Below are positions 24,092-34,814 of a DNA stretch of 64,000 nt, in pieces. Position numbers and translations under genes: made by a program. Within the stretch, counting starts at the first letter, position 1; the number at the start of each line of letters is the position of its first letter. The DNA is from Gammaproteobacteria bacterium. GTDB lineage: Bacteria; Pseudomonadota; Gammaproteobacteria; GRL18. Location of the stretch: contig JADGDG010000016.1 in assembly GCA_016744995.1 (NCBI GenBank), positions 1 to 64,000 on the forward strand. The letters are read 5' to 3'. The notes under the pieces were generated by a model, which had not been told where the DNA came from, made no database searches, and worked only from the letters and a program-made list of their open reading frames with translations.

Positions 24092-26203
24092 ATGAAAACC
24101 AATAGTCTTTATATTGCTTCAATAGAACCTAAATCTGGAAAACTGCTTATCACTCTGGGCTTGATGGAACTGCTGAGCAGACGTATTAAAAAAATTGCAT
24201 TTTTCCGACCCGTCATTGATAAAAACTCTGATATTAACAGCAATGGCTCTGATAATGATATCAATCTTATTCGCAGTCTCTACTGCCCGGATATGGATTA
24301 TGATGAATGTTATACCTTTGAACTCGAAGAAGTCAAAACACTGGCTTCTCAGGGTAAAACGAAACAATTCTATGAAAGACTTCTGGTTCACTTTAAGGAA
24401 CTTTTAAAAAAATATGACTTTGTCCTGTGTGAAGGTTTAAACAGTTCAGGTTTTCTTTCTATATTTGATAATAATATTAATCTTGAGATTGCCAAAAACC
24501 TCGGGATCCCTTTTACCGGAGTTATAAACGGCATTAACCAGAATGCCCGGGAAGTTCAAACAGAAATAACCATCACTGAAAATATTATTCGCAATTCTGG
24601 CTGCACCCATTTTTCCACTTTTGTTAATCGTCTTTCTTCAGAGGCTATTGAAACTCTTAAAATCGATAATACTTCCGTCACTGGTAATATTCCGGTCTTT
24701 CTCCTGCCTGAAGAAAGTGAGCTTGATAAACCTACCCTGGCAGATATATCAAAGAGCTTGAATGCCAGCTTTGTGCTGGGTTCATCCGATGATCTCTTTC
24801 GTGTCGTGCAGCAATTTAAAATTGCCACAATGACCATAGAACACTTTTTAAATTATATTGAAGATGGTGATTTGATTATTGTCGGCGGCGATCGGGCAGA
24901 TATCCTGCTGGCTTCAGTGTGTGCTTTATCATCCCAGCATTATCCCAACCTTTCCGGTATCCTTCTGACGGGAGGTTATACGCCTCAGACTAATATGCTT
25001 AAGCTATTACAGGGAATGGAGATCCCAGTACCAATACTTTCAGTTCCCAGTGATACTTTTAGATGCATCCGTCAGCTTGAAAAAGTCCCGGCTGAAATTA
25101 CAGCCGAGAACCAAAGGAAAATTGCTTTGGGACTAGGCCTTTTTGATGCTCATATCAGCGTCAATAACCTCATTCAGCGCGCTCAAATTTCTATGTCTTC
25201 AAGCATGACCCCGATTATGTTTGAACATGTTTTATTTGAACGTGCCAAGAGCAAGCTCATGAGTATTGTTCTGCCTGAAGCTTCTGATGAACGTATTCTC
25301 AGGGCCACAGAAATTCTTTTACGCCGCCAGGTAGTCAACATCATTTTGCTGGGCAATAAAACAGAAATTCTTGCACAAAGTGCTTCATTAGGTCTGGATA
25401 TTGAAGCTGCCACCATCATTGACCCCACACAATCAAACCTTCTAAAACCTTACATCAGGACATTTTTTGAGTTGCGTCAGCACAAGGGGCTCACTATGGA
25501 AGCCGCAGCTGATGCCATGGCTGACATTTCCTATTTCGCCACCATGATGGTACATCAGGGACAAGCCGATGGTATGGTTTCAGGTGCCATCCACACCACG
25601 GGAGACACCATTCGTCCGGCACTTCAAATAATAAAAACCAGTCCCAACATTTCTGTGGTTTCCAGTGTATTTCTGATGTGTCTTGAGACTGAAGTGCTGG
25701 TTTATGGTGATTGTGCCATCAATCCCGATCCTGATGCTGAACAATTATCAGAAATCTGCATTAGCTCAGCAGAAACAGCTTCATTATTTGGTATAGAACC
25801 ACGAGTTGCTATGCTTTCTTATTCAACTGGCTCTTCAGGTCGGGGAAAAGATGTTGATAAGGTAAGAGAAGCGACATTAATTGCTCAGAAAAAATGCCCT
25901 GATCTATTGATAGAGGGACCTATTCAGTATGATGCCGCAATTTCACCCGAGGTTGCCAGCACAAAGCTCCCCGACAGCCCACTGGCAGGACGTGCATCCG
26001 TCTTCATATTTCCTGACTTAAATACAGGAAATAATACCTACAAAGCAGTTCAGCGTTCTTCCGGTGCCATTGCTATCGGCCCGGTTCTTCAGGGTTTAAA
26101 AAAGCCAGTGAATGATCTCAGCCGAGGTTGCCTGGTGGCCGATATTATCAATACCGTAGCCATTACTGCTATTCAGGCTCAGTCAATCCAGCAGGAACAA
26201 TAA
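24092..26203 (+). CDS. pta: Phosphate acetyltransferase
   Basis: A 703-residue long-form Pta, which interconverts acetyl-CoA and acetyl phosphate. The N-terminal part resembles P-loop DRTGG regulators (IASIEPKSGKLLITLGLMEL; later VGGDRADILLASVCAL). The C-terminal PTA_PTB catalytic domain (from about residue 380) has LPEASDERILRATEILLRR, DGMVSGAIHTTGDTIRPALQ and SYSTGSSGRGKDVDKVREAT. Length is close to E. coli Pta. The stop directly abuts the GTG start of ackA, so the two are one operon feeding the acetate/acetyl-phosphate node. Confidence 0.93.
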   Translation: MKTNSLYIASIEPKSGKLLITLGLMELLSRRIKKIAFFRPVIDKNSDINSNGSDNDINLIRSLYCPDMDYDECYTFELEEVKTLASQGKTKQFYERLLVHFKELLKKYDFVLCEGLNSSGFLSIFDNNINLEIAKNLGIPFTGVINGINQNAREVQTEITITENIIRNSGCTHFSTFVNRLSSEAIETLKIDNTSVTGNIPVFLLPEESELDKPTLADISKSLNASFVLGSSDDLFRVVQQFKIATMTIEHFLNYIEDGDLIIVGGDRADILLASVCALSSQHYPNLSGILLTGGYTPQTNMLKLLQGMEIPVPILSVPSDTFRCIRQLEKVPAEITAENQRKIALGLGLFDAHISVNNLIQRAQISMSSSMTPIMFEHVLFERAKSKLMSIVLPEASDERILRATEILLRRQVVNIILLGNKTEILAQSASLGLDIEAATIIDPTQSNLLKPYIRTFFELRQHKGLTMEAAADAMADISYFATMMVHQGQADGMVSGAIHTTGDTIRPALQIIKTSPNISVVSSVFLMCLETEVLVYGDCAINPDPDAEQLSEICISSAETASLFGIEPRVAMLSYSTGSSGRGKDVDKVREATLIAQKKCPDLLIEGPIQYDAAISPEVASTKLPDSPLAGRASVFIFPDLNTGNNTYKAVQRSSGAIAIGPVLQGLKKPVNDLSRGCLVADIINTVAITAIQAQSIQQEQ

Positions 26204-27448
26204 GTGATAAAAATTCTGGTGATCAATTCAGGAAGTTCTTCCCTAAAATTTCAACTTTTTGAGATGCATGATGCTACCCTGGATCCAACTCAAAAACACT
26301 GTAATCTTTTGGCATCCGGACTGATAGAACAGATAGGAGAAGCAGGCAGTTCAGCATCAATACAGTATATCAATGACAATGCAGATAACTCTGCTCATGA
26401 TAGCACCAACAAAAAAAAGCACCATGTGAATAATATCATTGCCGATCATCAGCAAGCCATTGAAACCATGGAGCTACTGCTCAATGAAAGCGGCTGTATG
26501 AAGAATATGGAAGAGCTGTCGGGAATTGGCCATCGTGTGGTCCATGGCGGTGAGGATTTTCATGATCCCATTATAATTAATGAATCCGTTTTATTAACAA
26601 TTAAGAAGCTGATCCCACTCGCGCCGCTACATAATCCAGCTAACCTGACCGGTATAAAAATAGCTCGTCAAAGGGCCCCCCAAATACCTCAGGTGGCAGT
26701 ATTTGACACCTCTTTTCATCAAACAATCCCAGAGCATGCTTATATTTACGGTCTACCCTATAATCTTTATGAAAACCAACATATCCGACGCTATGGCTTC
26801 CATGGTACTTCACACCATTATGTCTGCAAGCAGGCTGCAGACTATTTAGGCAAGAGTACCTCAGAGCTGAAATTAATTTCCATTCACCTTGGCAATGGCA
26901 CCAGCGCCTCAGCGGTTCAGTTTGGAAGATCCATTGACACCTCAATGGGCATGACTCCATTAGAAGGGCTGATCATGGGAACACGATGTGGTGATATTGA
27001 TCCAGCCATACTGTTTTATCTTTCTCATGAGACTCAATTCACTATAGAAGAACTGGATAATTTATTAAACAAAGAAAGTGGTCTGAAAGGAATTTGCGGC
27101 CACAATGACATGCGTACAATTATTGAACTGGCCGAGCAGGGAGATGCCAGGGCTGAGCTAGCCATTAATATTTTTTGTTATCATATCAAAAAATATATTG
27201 GTGCTTATCTGGCAGCACTCAATGGTGCCGATGCTATAATTTTTACCGGAGGCATTGGTGAAAATTCAAGTTTAATCCGTGAGCGTGCCTGTCAGACACT
27301 TGATAATCTGGGGATCAGCATTGACACCCAGAAAAATAATCAACACGCAAAAGAAATTCAGAGCAAAACCAGCCAGACAAAAGTACTGGTCATTGCAACC
27401 AATGAAGAGCTTGAAATAGCCTTACAGACGATTAAACTGATTCAATAA
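26204..27448 (+). CDS. ackA: Acetate kinase
   Basis: A 414-residue ASKHA-fold kinase that makes ATP from acetyl phosphate and ADP. The GTG start lies at the base after the pta stop. Motifs are VINSGSSSLKFQLF, GIGHRVVHGGEDFHDP, VAVFDTSFHQTIPEHAY, RRYGFHGTSHHYV, HLGNGTSASAV, MGTRCGDIDPAI and FTGGIGENSSLIRE. It carries a hydrophilic insert of about 15 residues (NADNSAHDSTNKKKHH) in the first domain, making it slightly longer than the 400-residue norm. It acts in the cytoplasm together with pta. Confidence 0.95.
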   Translation: MIKILVINSGSSSLKFQLFEMHDATLDPTQKHCNLLASGLIEQIGEAGSSASIQYINDNADNSAHDSTNKKKHHVNNIIADHQQAIETMELLLNESGCMKNMEELSGIGHRVVHGGEDFHDPIIINESVLLTIKKLIPLAPLHNPANLTGIKIARQRAPQIPQVAVFDTSFHQTIPEHAYIYGLPYNLYENQHIRRYGFHGTSHHYVCKQAADYLGKSTSELKLISIHLGNGTSASAVQFGRSIDTSMGMTPLEGLIMGTRCGDIDPAILFYLSHETQFTIEELDNLLNKESGLKGICGHNDMRTIIELAEQGDARAELAINIFCYHIKKYIGAYLAALNGADAIIFTGGIGENSSLIRERACQTLDNLGISIDTQKNNQHAKEIQSKTSQTKVLVIATNEELEIALQTIKLIQ

Positions 27449-27478
27449 AAGCTGGCAATTTCGGCCTGACCAGTGAAT

Positions 27479-27526
27479 AAGTAAAATATTATAGTTAAGT
27501 AAAGTATAATAGTTAAGTAAAATATT
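27479..27526. repeat. 18-bp tandem repeat (2.7 units) between ackA and gltS
   Basis: AAGTAAAATATTATAGTT, AAGTAAAGTATAATAGTT and a partial third unit lie head to tail in the convergent gap. The last unit contributes the gltS stop codon (TTA at 27513-27515 read on minus) and its final codons. Confidence 0.6.
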
Positions 27527-28742
27527 GCAGCAGGGTTTGTATCAGAACAACATTGAATAAATCAATAAAAAATGCACAGACCAGGGGCACAATGACAAAT
27601 GCCAGATGCGAAGGACCATAGCGATTAGTGACGGCCGTCATATTGGCCATTGCTGTTGCAGTTGACCCCAGAGAAATACCACCAAAACCAGAACATATAA
27701 CTGCCGCATCGTAGGTTTTTCCCATTATTTTAAAAATGATAAAAAGGGTAATCGCAGCGGCAATAACAAATTGAGCGGTTATAATGGCCAAAATGGGTCC
27801 GGCCAGCTCAACAATGACCCACAATTGCATACTCATCAGGGACATTGCCAGAAAAATACCCAATGAGATATCAGCGATCAATGCCATTGCCATAGTCCTG
27901 GCATTCCAATCCAGCCAGGTAAATTTTTTCGTCACCTTAGGCGTAATAAAACTACTAATAAGAATACCGGCAAACAGGCAAGTCACAAACAAGGGTAACT
28001 TCAGGCCTACTTCTTCAAGAGATTCATTTAGCACCATACCAATCATAACACTGAAATGAATGCCTAATATCGCATGTAAAAAAGCAAAGTAATCAATTTT
28101 AGGATCCTTTTCAGCATACGATATACCAACATCCTGTACATCAGATTCAGCTGGTTTAAGATCATGCTTTTTAATCAGGTAACTGGCAATGGGTCCCCCC
28201 ATTAAACTAGCCAGAATCAAGCCAAAGGTCGCACAGGCAATACCAATTTCCATGGCATTATGGATGCCGTACTCTTCTGCAAAGGTGGGAGCCCACGCGA
28301 TAGCAGTACCATGACCACCAATCAATGAGACTGTACCGCCTAACATACCCACTAATGGCTCCAGTCCAAACAGAGATGCTACAGAAATGCCCACAACATT
28401 TTGTATGATCATATAAAGAATGGTTGCTGTCAGAAGAATAATCAGCGGTTTCCCTCCTTTAACCAGATCCATAATATTGGAGTTTAAACCAATGGTGGTA
28501 AAGAAATACACTAGCATGATATCTCTGGCCGCCAAATCAAATTCAACAGAAATCCCAAAACTAAAATGAATGATGGCAAACAATATAGAGAATAACAAAC
28601 CACCCACAACAGGCTCAGGGATGTTAAAATCGCGCAGTACAGCAAAATGCAGATTTAAACCCTTGCCGATGAATAACACAAGAATGGCCAGAGTCACCGT
28701 AAAAAAAGATTGCAGTGCCAGAGTATTTTCAATTAATTCCAT
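27513..28742 (-). CDS. gltS: Sodium/glutamate symporter
   Basis: A 409-residue inner-membrane carrier of the GltS family, which imports glutamate with Na+. Ten or more hydrophobic segments are visible, with the pore-loop motifs GGTVSLIGGHGTAIAWAPTF in the first half and ICSGFGGISLGSTATAMANM in the second, the inverted repeat typical of GltS. The N-terminal HFAVLRDFNIPEPVVGGLLF is also conserved. Its ATG lies 18 bp after the stop of the small glycine-zipper gene, so it may be the last gene of the adaptor-RND-small protein run. Confidence 0.9.
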   Translation of the reverse strand: MELIENTLALQSFFTVTLAILVLFIGKGLNLHFAVLRDFNIPEPVVGGLLFSILFAIIHFSFGISVEFDLAARDIMLVYFFTTIGLNSNIMDLVKGGKPLIILLTATILYMIIQNVVGISVASLFGLEPLVGMLGGTVSLIGGHGTAIAWAPTFAEEYGIHNAMEIGIACATFGLILASLMGGPIASYLIKKHDLKPAESDVQDVGISYAEKDPKIDYFAFLHAILGIHFSVMIGMVLNESLEEVGLKLPLFVTCLFAGILISSFITPKVTKKFTWLDWNARTMAMALIADISLGIFLAMSLMSMQLWVIVELAGPILAIITAQFVIAAAITLFIIFKIMGKTYDAAVICSGFGGISLGSTATAMANMTAVTNRYGPSHLAFVIVPLVCAFFIDLFNVVLIQTLLQYFT

Positions 28743-28760
28743 TGAGCTAAAGTCTCCCCC

Positions 28761-29237
28761 TTACTTAACCGTATAACCTTTGCCTTCCAGGCAGGCTGAA
28801 TAGGCACGGTTGTATGTATTGCGACTATTAGCATATTGATTTGCTTCCTGCTGCTTCCATTGCTCAGTTTTCTGCTCTGTTTTATTATTGGCAGAACTTT
28901 GTCTTACACCGCCAACTAAACCACCTGCAGCAGCCGAGTTTCTAGCGGCACGAGAACTGTCACCAATAATAGCACCCAATGCAGCACCAGCAAGAGCGCC
29001 TCTTACAACCCCCCCTGATTTTTTCTCTTGTGCGGGAGGTGGCGTCGATGTTGTGGGCATTGCCATCGGATCAAATCCTGTTTGTTGTTTTGCCCAGCCA
29101 TAACAGGAAAATTTATCTGTTTCCATTTGTTCATTACTTTGACCTTTGGCAGGAAAAATAATGAGATCTGCAACAACAAACTGGGTTAAACCCGCAGTCA
29201 TTATTAAGGCAGCAGTCAATTTAATTAATATTTTCAT
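28761..29237 (-). CDS. Small exported glycine-zipper protein
   Basis: A 158-residue protein. I chose ATG 29237, preceded by AAGGAAAC, which gives a signal peptide (MKILIKLTAALIMTAGLTQF); an ATG 45 bases further upstream is less likely. The mature part has a Pro/Thr linker, a Gly-Ala zipper (GGVVRGALAGAALGAIIGDS, then NSAAAGGLVGGVR), a Gln/Asn-rich stretch and a C-terminal YSACLEGKGYTV motif. Similar small envelope proteins have no fixed function. It lies 59 bp after the RND gene and 18 bp before gltS. Confidence 0.75.
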   Translation of the reverse strand: MKILIKLTAALIMTAGLTQFVVADLIIFPAKGQSNEQMETDKFSCYGWAKQQTGFDPMAMPTTSTPPPAQEKKSGGVVRGALAGAALGAIIGDSSRAARNSAAAGGLVGGVRQSSANNKTEQKTEQWKQQEANQYANSRNTYNRAYSACLEGKGYTVK

Positions 29238-29296
29238 TTTTGTTTCCTTAATTTTAATTCTATAAATACAATATATTTTCATTCTTACTGCTTTAA

Positions 29297-32200
29297 TCAG
29301 ACTTCATCCCGATACTCTATTTTAAAAAAGATGGAATACAGTACCGGCACAACAATCAGTGTCAACACAGAAGCAAAAGCCAGTCCAGACATAATAATAA
29401 TGGACATATTAACAAAAAATACATCTGATAATAGTGGCACCATGCCCAAAATAGTAGTTGCCGCCGCCATCATAACCGGCCGCATTCGACTGACGGCAGA
29501 ATCAAGAATAGCTTTAAAGGATTCTATCCCCTCTTCAATCTGCATATCAATTTCTTCAATTAATACAATCGCATTTTTAATTAACAGACCTATAAGGCTC
29601 AATGCCCCCAGCAAACCCATAAAATCAAAAGCACCATTAAGGGATAAAAGCCCGGCAGTTATTCCAATGATTGCTAAGGGTACCGTTAACCAGATAATTA
29701 AAGGCTGTCTTACCTTACCGAACAGTAATATTGTCGTCAGTATCATCATCAAAAAGCCGCCCGGTAAAGCAGATGCTAATGAATTTTGAGCATTGGTTGC
29801 ATCCTCATATTCCCCACCCCAGGCCAGCTGATAGCCTGGAGGTAAATCCATTGCTTCTATCTGGGGACGCAGACGTTCAAATAATGCGTCAGAATCAACA
29901 CCGGATTCAGGGTTACACGAAGCAATAATTGTTTGCCTCCGATCACGCCCTCTTATGATAGTGTCTTCCCAGACAGTTTCAAAGCGCCTGACAACCTGAG
30001 CAATAGGCACAGATTTTTGCAATACCGGACTCCAGACCTGAATATCCTGAATATTACTAATATCTTCACGTTCCTCATCAGTAGCACGGCTAAGGATAGG
30101 TAATAAACGGATACCATCCCGGTAAAGACCAACCTGACTACCATCAAAGGCATACTTCAATGCCTTAGATAAATCTTCATAATTAATACCTAACTGACGT
30201 CCAACCTGCTCATTAAAAATTGGTTTAACCAGTTTAACCGGCTGGCGCCAGTCATCGCGAATTTCCTTTGTATCGCCGTTATTACGAAAAATCTCTTTGG
30301 CCTGCTCAGACAATTGCCTTAAAATTGCACCATCCGGACCGCTGATACGAGCTTCAATCTTACTATCCCGTCCTGGGCCAATACGCAAAGGTTTAATAAT
30401 GGGTTCAATGTTGGGAAAGCCCTTCATGTAGGCATCTGTCTTTTCCCAGATCTCAGCAATCTGTTCACGTGTTTCTGTTTGCACGATAATTTGTGCATAA
30501 GCCGGACTACGCTCTTTAGGCTCATAAACTAACGAAAAACGTTGATCACCACCACCAATCAGTTCCGTTGTTTTAACCACACCCGGAAGAGCACGAATAT
30601 AATCACTGATTTTTAAAGTATCATCACGGGTTTTATCAATATCAGTGCCTTCTACTTCCCAGACTTCAACAAAAAATATCGGCGTATTTGAGTCCGGGAA
30701 AAAACCACCACGTACAAAGCCAAAGCCATAAACAGCAATGGCAAATAAGCCAATAATAATGGCTATAGTCAAACCACGAAAGCGCAATGCTTTCTTTAAA
30801 AAGTTACGATAAAGCATAAAAATAAAACCTGAGTAAGCATCATCAGGACTCTTAGGATCTGTATTTTCTTCGGATCCTTTTTCTTTAGTGACTTTTTTCT
30901 TAATAAAAAGTGCGCAGAGCAATGGCGTGGTGCTCACAGCCGTCACCCAGCTGAGCAAAAGGGAAATCAATATGACATAAAAAAGGCTCCGACTGAATTC
31001 ACCGGTCGAATCCTGTGACAGGCCAATGGCAGAAAAGGCCAGAATGCCGATAACGGTTCCACCTAGTAAGGCCACTGAATTTCTGCCAACAACATCTTTG
31101 GCTGCTTTGGCTGCATTCATACCGGACTGTATCCGTATCATCATGCCCTCTGCGATCACAATTGCATTGTCCACCAGCATTCCCAGGGCAATAATCAAAG
31201 CACCCAGAGAGATCCGCTGCAAGTCAATCCCGTACATTTCCATAATTAAGACCGTACCCGCAACAGTGATCAGCAATACTGCACCAATAATCAAACCCGC
31301 GGTAACACCCATAAATAAAAGCAAGACGATAATAACAATGACAATTGCTGCTGCGACATTCAGCATAAAACCAGAGACTGAATTTTTAACTTCCACAGGT
31401 TGGTTGTAGATCACATTTAGTTTCATACCTAATGGTATCAATGAGGTAATTTCGTGCATTCTTTGCTCAAGATTTTCCCCCACTGCAACCACATTCTCGC
31501 CAGACTGCATTGAGATACCCAATGTCAAAGCAGGTTTACCTTCGTAATAAATGAGTAAATCAGGTACTTCTTTGTATTCACGCCGAATTTGAGCAATATC
31601 TTTTAGATAAACAAGAGTTCGATCCGATGAGCCGATTAATACATCACCAATCAAACTTACGGATTTAAACTCACCGGTAGGCTGGATGCGTAAATATTCA
31701 TCCCCTACCAGCACCTTTCCGGCATCAGTCACCACATTCTGGGATTGTAGAATCTGACCAATTTGTTCTAATGATAAGCCCAGTTCGCCCATGCGCTGTC
31801 TTGAGATATCCAGATAAACCACTTCATCCTGAGCACCACCAATAACAATTTTTCTAACACCATCAACCAGAACCAGTTCTTTTTTCAGAAAATCAGCTGC
31901 ATCTTTTAAGTCACGATAACTATATCCCTCACCGGAAAGAGCCGCATACACGCCATAAACATCAGCAAAACTATCAACAATAACTGGTTGTTGAGCTCCA
32001 GGGGGTAGTTTATACAGCATGTCCGCTATTTTGCGCCGAACCTCATCATAAATATCAGGAAAATCATCTTTGTTGTATTTATCCTTAAAGGTAATGCTGA
32101 TGTCTGACATGCCTGGACGTGAGATGGACATCTTGATCCACTTCACCTGCGGCATAAGTTGAATAGCTTCCTCAACATGGTAGGTTACTTCATCATAAAC

Positions 32201-32374
32201 CTGTTGAGCCGTTGCGCCAGGGTACAGGGTAATAATTTTGACATCTTTAATGGTAAACTCAGGATCTTCTAATTTACCCATATTCAAAAAACCACTATAA
32301 CCACCCACTAGAAATACTATCACCAACAACCAGGATACAACCGGGTTTTTGACCGAATATTCTCCAATATTCAT
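29297..32374 (-). CDS. RND-family efflux transporter permease
   Basis: A 1025-residue inner-membrane pump of the AcrB/MMPL-like RND superfamily. It has the first TM helix after MNIGEYSVKNPVVSWLLVIV, a periplasmic porter domain, a helix bundle (about 340-490), a second porter loop and a second bundle (about 855-1020). The proton-relay motif is GMLVDNAIVIAEG, where the usual Asp-Asp pair is Asp-Asn; the partner Lys is in LIGLLIKNAIVLIEE. Its adaptor gene lies 6 bp upstream. No outer-membrane channel gene is adjacent, so a TolC-like protein must be shared. Substrate cannot be told from sequence. Confidence 0.88.
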   Translation of the reverse strand: MNIGEYSVKNPVVSWLLVIVFLVGGYSGFLNMGKLEDPEFTIKDVKIITLYPGATAQQVYDEVTYHVEEAIQLMPQVKWIKMSISRPGMSDISITFKDKYNKDDFPDIYDEVRRKIADMLYKLPPGAQQPVIVDSFADVYGVYAALSGEGYSYRDLKDAADFLKKELVLVDGVRKIVIGGAQDEVVYLDISRQRMGELGLSLEQIGQILQSQNVVTDAGKVLVGDEYLRIQPTGEFKSVSLIGDVLIGSSDRTLVYLKDIAQIRREYKEVPDLLIYYEGKPALTLGISMQSGENVVAVGENLEQRMHEITSLIPLGMKLNVIYNQPVEVKNSVSGFMLNVAAAIVIVIIVLLLFMGVTAGLIIGAVLLITVAGTVLIMEMYGIDLQRISLGALIIALGMLVDNAIVIAEGMMIRIQSGMNAAKAAKDVVGRNSVALLGGTVIGILAFSAIGLSQDSTGEFSRSLFYVILISLLLSWVTAVSTTPLLCALFIKKKVTKEKGSEENTDPKSPDDAYSGFIFMLYRNFLKKALRFRGLTIAIIIGLFAIAVYGFGFVRGGFFPDSNTPIFFVEVWEVEGTDIDKTRDDTLKISDYIRALPGVVKTTELIGGGDQRFSLVYEPKERSPAYAQIIVQTETREQIAEIWEKTDAYMKGFPNIEPIIKPLRIGPGRDSKIEARISGPDGAILRQLSEQAKEIFRNNGDTKEIRDDWRQPVKLVKPIFNEQVGRQLGINYEDLSKALKYAFDGSQVGLYRDGIRLLPILSRATDEEREDISNIQDIQVWSPVLQKSVPIAQVVRRFETVWEDTIIRGRDRRQTIIASCNPESGVDSDALFERLRPQIEAMDLPPGYQLAWGGEYEDATNAQNSLASALPGGFLMMILTTILLFGKVRQPLIIWLTVPLAIIGITAGLLSLNGAFDFMGLLGALSLIGLLIKNAIVLIEEIDMQIEEGIESFKAILDSAVSRMRPVMMAAATTILGMVPLLSDVFFVNMSIIIMSGLAFASVLTLIVVPVLYSIFFKIEYRDEV

Positions 32375-32380
32375 AGTTTA

Positions 32381-33565
32381 TTATCCCTTTTCCTGTGTTT
32401 GCTGTTGGTCATTCTTCATCACAGGTCGTGCATGTTCTATATTATCTTCTGCCTGCTCTGATACTTTCATCAGGGTCACTTTAAGCCCCTTATATAAAAA
32501 GGGCACGCCGGCAGTCACCACACGCTGTCCAATATCCAGACCATCTTTTATCTGAATGCGATCACCATCCATAGTGCCTACTTTTACAGGGACTGGTGCT
32601 ACCTGCATGGTTTTTTCATCCACCACCCAAACACTCCCCTGCAAAGCAACATCAGCAACAACAGCACTGACAGGAAGATAAAATATATTTTCAATATCAA
32701 TAAACTGGCTTAAATCAACTTTTACCATTGCTGTCATTCCAGGTAAGATAATGATATTTTCAGGTTTTGGCATCGTATAAGTCACAGAAAATGTTTGCGT
32801 GCTGGCATCGGCTTTGGTGGACATTTCTTTAAACAAAAGGGGAAATTCTTTGCTGCCTTGAGACTGGAACATAGCCACAACAGGGATTTCATGCTTTAAC
32901 TTTGATTGCTCAACAACATCAACACCTTCAATTTTTTTAATACGCAAAATCAGATTTTCAGGCAGATCAAATTTAACTTCCAGAATTTCATTATCATTCA
33001 GTGAAATAATTTCCTGTTTGGCCTGAACTTCCTCAAAATTTTGAATGTGACGCCTGGCCACAGTGCCATCAAAAGGTGCACTAAGCTCCGTATATTCAAG
33101 CTGTTGTTCAGCAAGGTTTAAATCTGCTTTTGCACTGAGAAAAGAAGATTCCAGTTTGTCATAATCCATTTTAGAAATATGGCCTTCTTTAACCAGCTTT
33201 TTACCCCGATTGTAATCATTTGATGCCCGGGTAAACAATGCCTTCTTATCATTCACAGCAATTTGGAAATCCGTGGGATCCAATTTAGCAATAACATCCC
33301 CCTGACTCACTAAATCCCCTTCTTTAACCAGCAATTCCTGCACTTTACCGGAAACACGAAAAGCTAATTCTGCTTTTTTATTGGCATCAATACGTCCGGG
33401 GAAATTTCTAATACCCCCGGCATCCGGCACTTTAACAATAATTGTTTTAACAGGTCTTACTTCTTCAACCTTTTCAACCTCCTGTTTTTTATCACAGCCG
33501 GAAATTAACCCAATAGAGAGAAGCATCAGAATAAGTGCATTAAATGAGTGAAATCTTTTCATCAT
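32381..33565 (-). CDS. RND efflux periplasmic adaptor (lipoprotein)
   Basis: A 394-residue membrane-fusion protein. The N terminus has a lipoprotein signal with lipobox LISGC (Cys near residue 24). Next come a barrel-sandwich strand (IRNFPGRIDANKKAELAFRV), a lipoyl-like half (VKEGDLVSQGDVIAKLDPTD), a coiled-coil hairpin (NDYNRGKKLVKEGHISKMDY) and the second lipoyl half (LSAPFDGTVARRHIQNFEEV). It links the pump at 29297-32374 to an outer-membrane channel. The 6-bp gap means co-translation. The run is divergent from pyrC. Confidence 0.9.
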   Translation of the reverse strand: MMKRFHSFNALILMLLSIGLISGCDKKQEVEKVEEVRPVKTIIVKVPDAGGIRNFPGRIDANKKAELAFRVSGKVQELLVKEGDLVSQGDVIAKLDPTDFQIAVNDKKALFTRASNDYNRGKKLVKEGHISKMDYDKLESSFLSAKADLNLAEQQLEYTELSAPFDGTVARRHIQNFEEVQAKQEIISLNDNEILEVKFDLPENLILRIKKIEGVDVVEQSKLKHEIPVVAMFQSQGSKEFPLLFKEMSTKADASTQTFSVTYTMPKPENIIILPGMTAMVKVDLSQFIDIENIFYLPVSAVVADVALQGSVWVVDEKTMQVAPVPVKVGTMDGDRIQIKDGLDIGQRVVTAGVPFLYKGLKVTLMKVSEQAEDNIEHARPVMKNDQQQTQEKG

Positions 33566-33732
33566 TATTCCATTTTTTATTTAGAAGAGGATATAAAACT
33601 TATTGTAAGGCCAAATATCATTCAAATACAGAGTTGATTATAAATAATCAATTATAATTTCAACATTTAACATTTAACATTCAATATTGATCCTTTACAA
33701 TAGAACAATCACTTCAAGTCAGGAATCATCAC

Positions 33733-34794
33733 GTGCCTAATAGTCAAACGACATCACCACCATCCAGTATCAGTATTATTCGCCCTGATGACTGGCATTT
33801 ACATGTTCGTGATGGTGCCGGACTTAAATCAGTGGTGCCATTTACGGCCAGTCAATGCGGCCGTGCCATTATTATGCCCAATTTAACACCTCCAGTAACT
33901 ACGACAGAGCAGGCGAGCTCCTATCGACAGGCCATTTTTGATGCTATCGATAAAAACTCAAATTTTCAGCCGTTAATGACCCTGTATTTGACAGATACGA
34001 CCCCACCAGAGGAAATTGAAACAGCTGTTGACAGTGGAATAGTTTCTGCAGTCAAACTTTACCCAGCTGGTGCCACAACCAATTCTGATGCCGGGGTCAC
34101 AGATATTAAAAAATGTTATCAGACACTGGAGATGATGCAGAAACTAGGTTTGCCACTACTAGTCCATGGTGAAGTCACTCATCAGGATATTGATATTTTT
34201 GATCGTGAAAAAAAATTTATTGATCAACGCCTGGTATCCCTTGTCAAAGATTTTCCAGAATTAAAAGTTGTATTTGAACACATTACCACATCTGACGCGG
34301 CTGATTTTGTTATTCAAAGTTCATCTTATGTAGCCGCAACAATTACCGCACATCATTTGTTAATGAATCGCAATGATATGCTGGTTGGGGGCATTAAACC
34401 ACACCATTATTGCCTACCGATTCTCAAACGTGAAACACATCGAGAAGCACTGATCAGGGCAGCAATATCCGGCAATAACAAATTTTTTATGGGTACTGAC
34501 AGTGCCCCTCACAGCAAACACAACAAAGAGACTGCATGCGGCTGTGCCGGCATGTTTACAGCCTTTGCAGCGATTGAATTATATGCTGAAGCATTTGATA
34601 ATGCTGATGCACTTGACAAATTAGAACAATTTTCCAGCTTAAATGGTCCTTTATTTTACGGTCTTGAGGCAAATAGTGATAAAATCACCCTCCAGCGAGA
34701 AAAGTGGACTGTTCCTGATGCCTTTGATTTTGGTGATGATGTCGTTATCCCATTAAGAGCAGGCCAGACAATTAACTGGAAAATCACGTCCTAA
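33733..34794 (+). CDS. pyrC: Dihydroorotase (class II)
   Basis: A 353-residue zinc enzyme of pyrimidine synthesis that closes carbamoyl aspartate to dihydroorotate. The start is a GTG at 33733 with AGGA 8-11 bases upstream. Motifs are [12 protein letters not shown] (metal His pair), [14 protein letters not shown] (carbamylated Lys), [30 protein letters not shown] and the catalytic Asp in FMGTDSAPH. Length matches the E. coli-type enzyme. It stands just upstream of rnt on the same strand. Confidence 0.95.
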   Translation: MPNSQTTSPPSSISIIRPDDWHLHVRDGAGLKSVVPFTASQCGRAIIMPNLTPPVTTTEQASSYRQAIFDAIDKNSNFQPLMTLYLTDTTPPEEIETAVDSGIVSAVKLYPAGATTNSDAGVTDIKKCYQTLEMMQKLGLPLLVHGEVTHQDIDIFDREKKFIDQRLVSLVKDFPELKVVFEHITTSDAADFVIQSSSYVAATITAHHLLMNRNDMLVGGIKPHHYCLPILKRETHREALIRAAISGNNKFFMGTDSAPHSKHNKETACGCAGMFTAFAAIELYAEAFDNADALDKLEQFSSLNGPLFYGLEANSDKITLQREKWTVPDAFDFGDDVVIPLRAGQTINWKITS

Positions 34795-34814
34795 GATAAT
34801 TTAAAGAAAAATAC

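Noticed and set aside
29331..29789. Plus-strand 152-codon frame inside the RND pump gene
   Set aside because: Antisense to the conserved TM region of the pump; isoleucine/serine-rich shadow.
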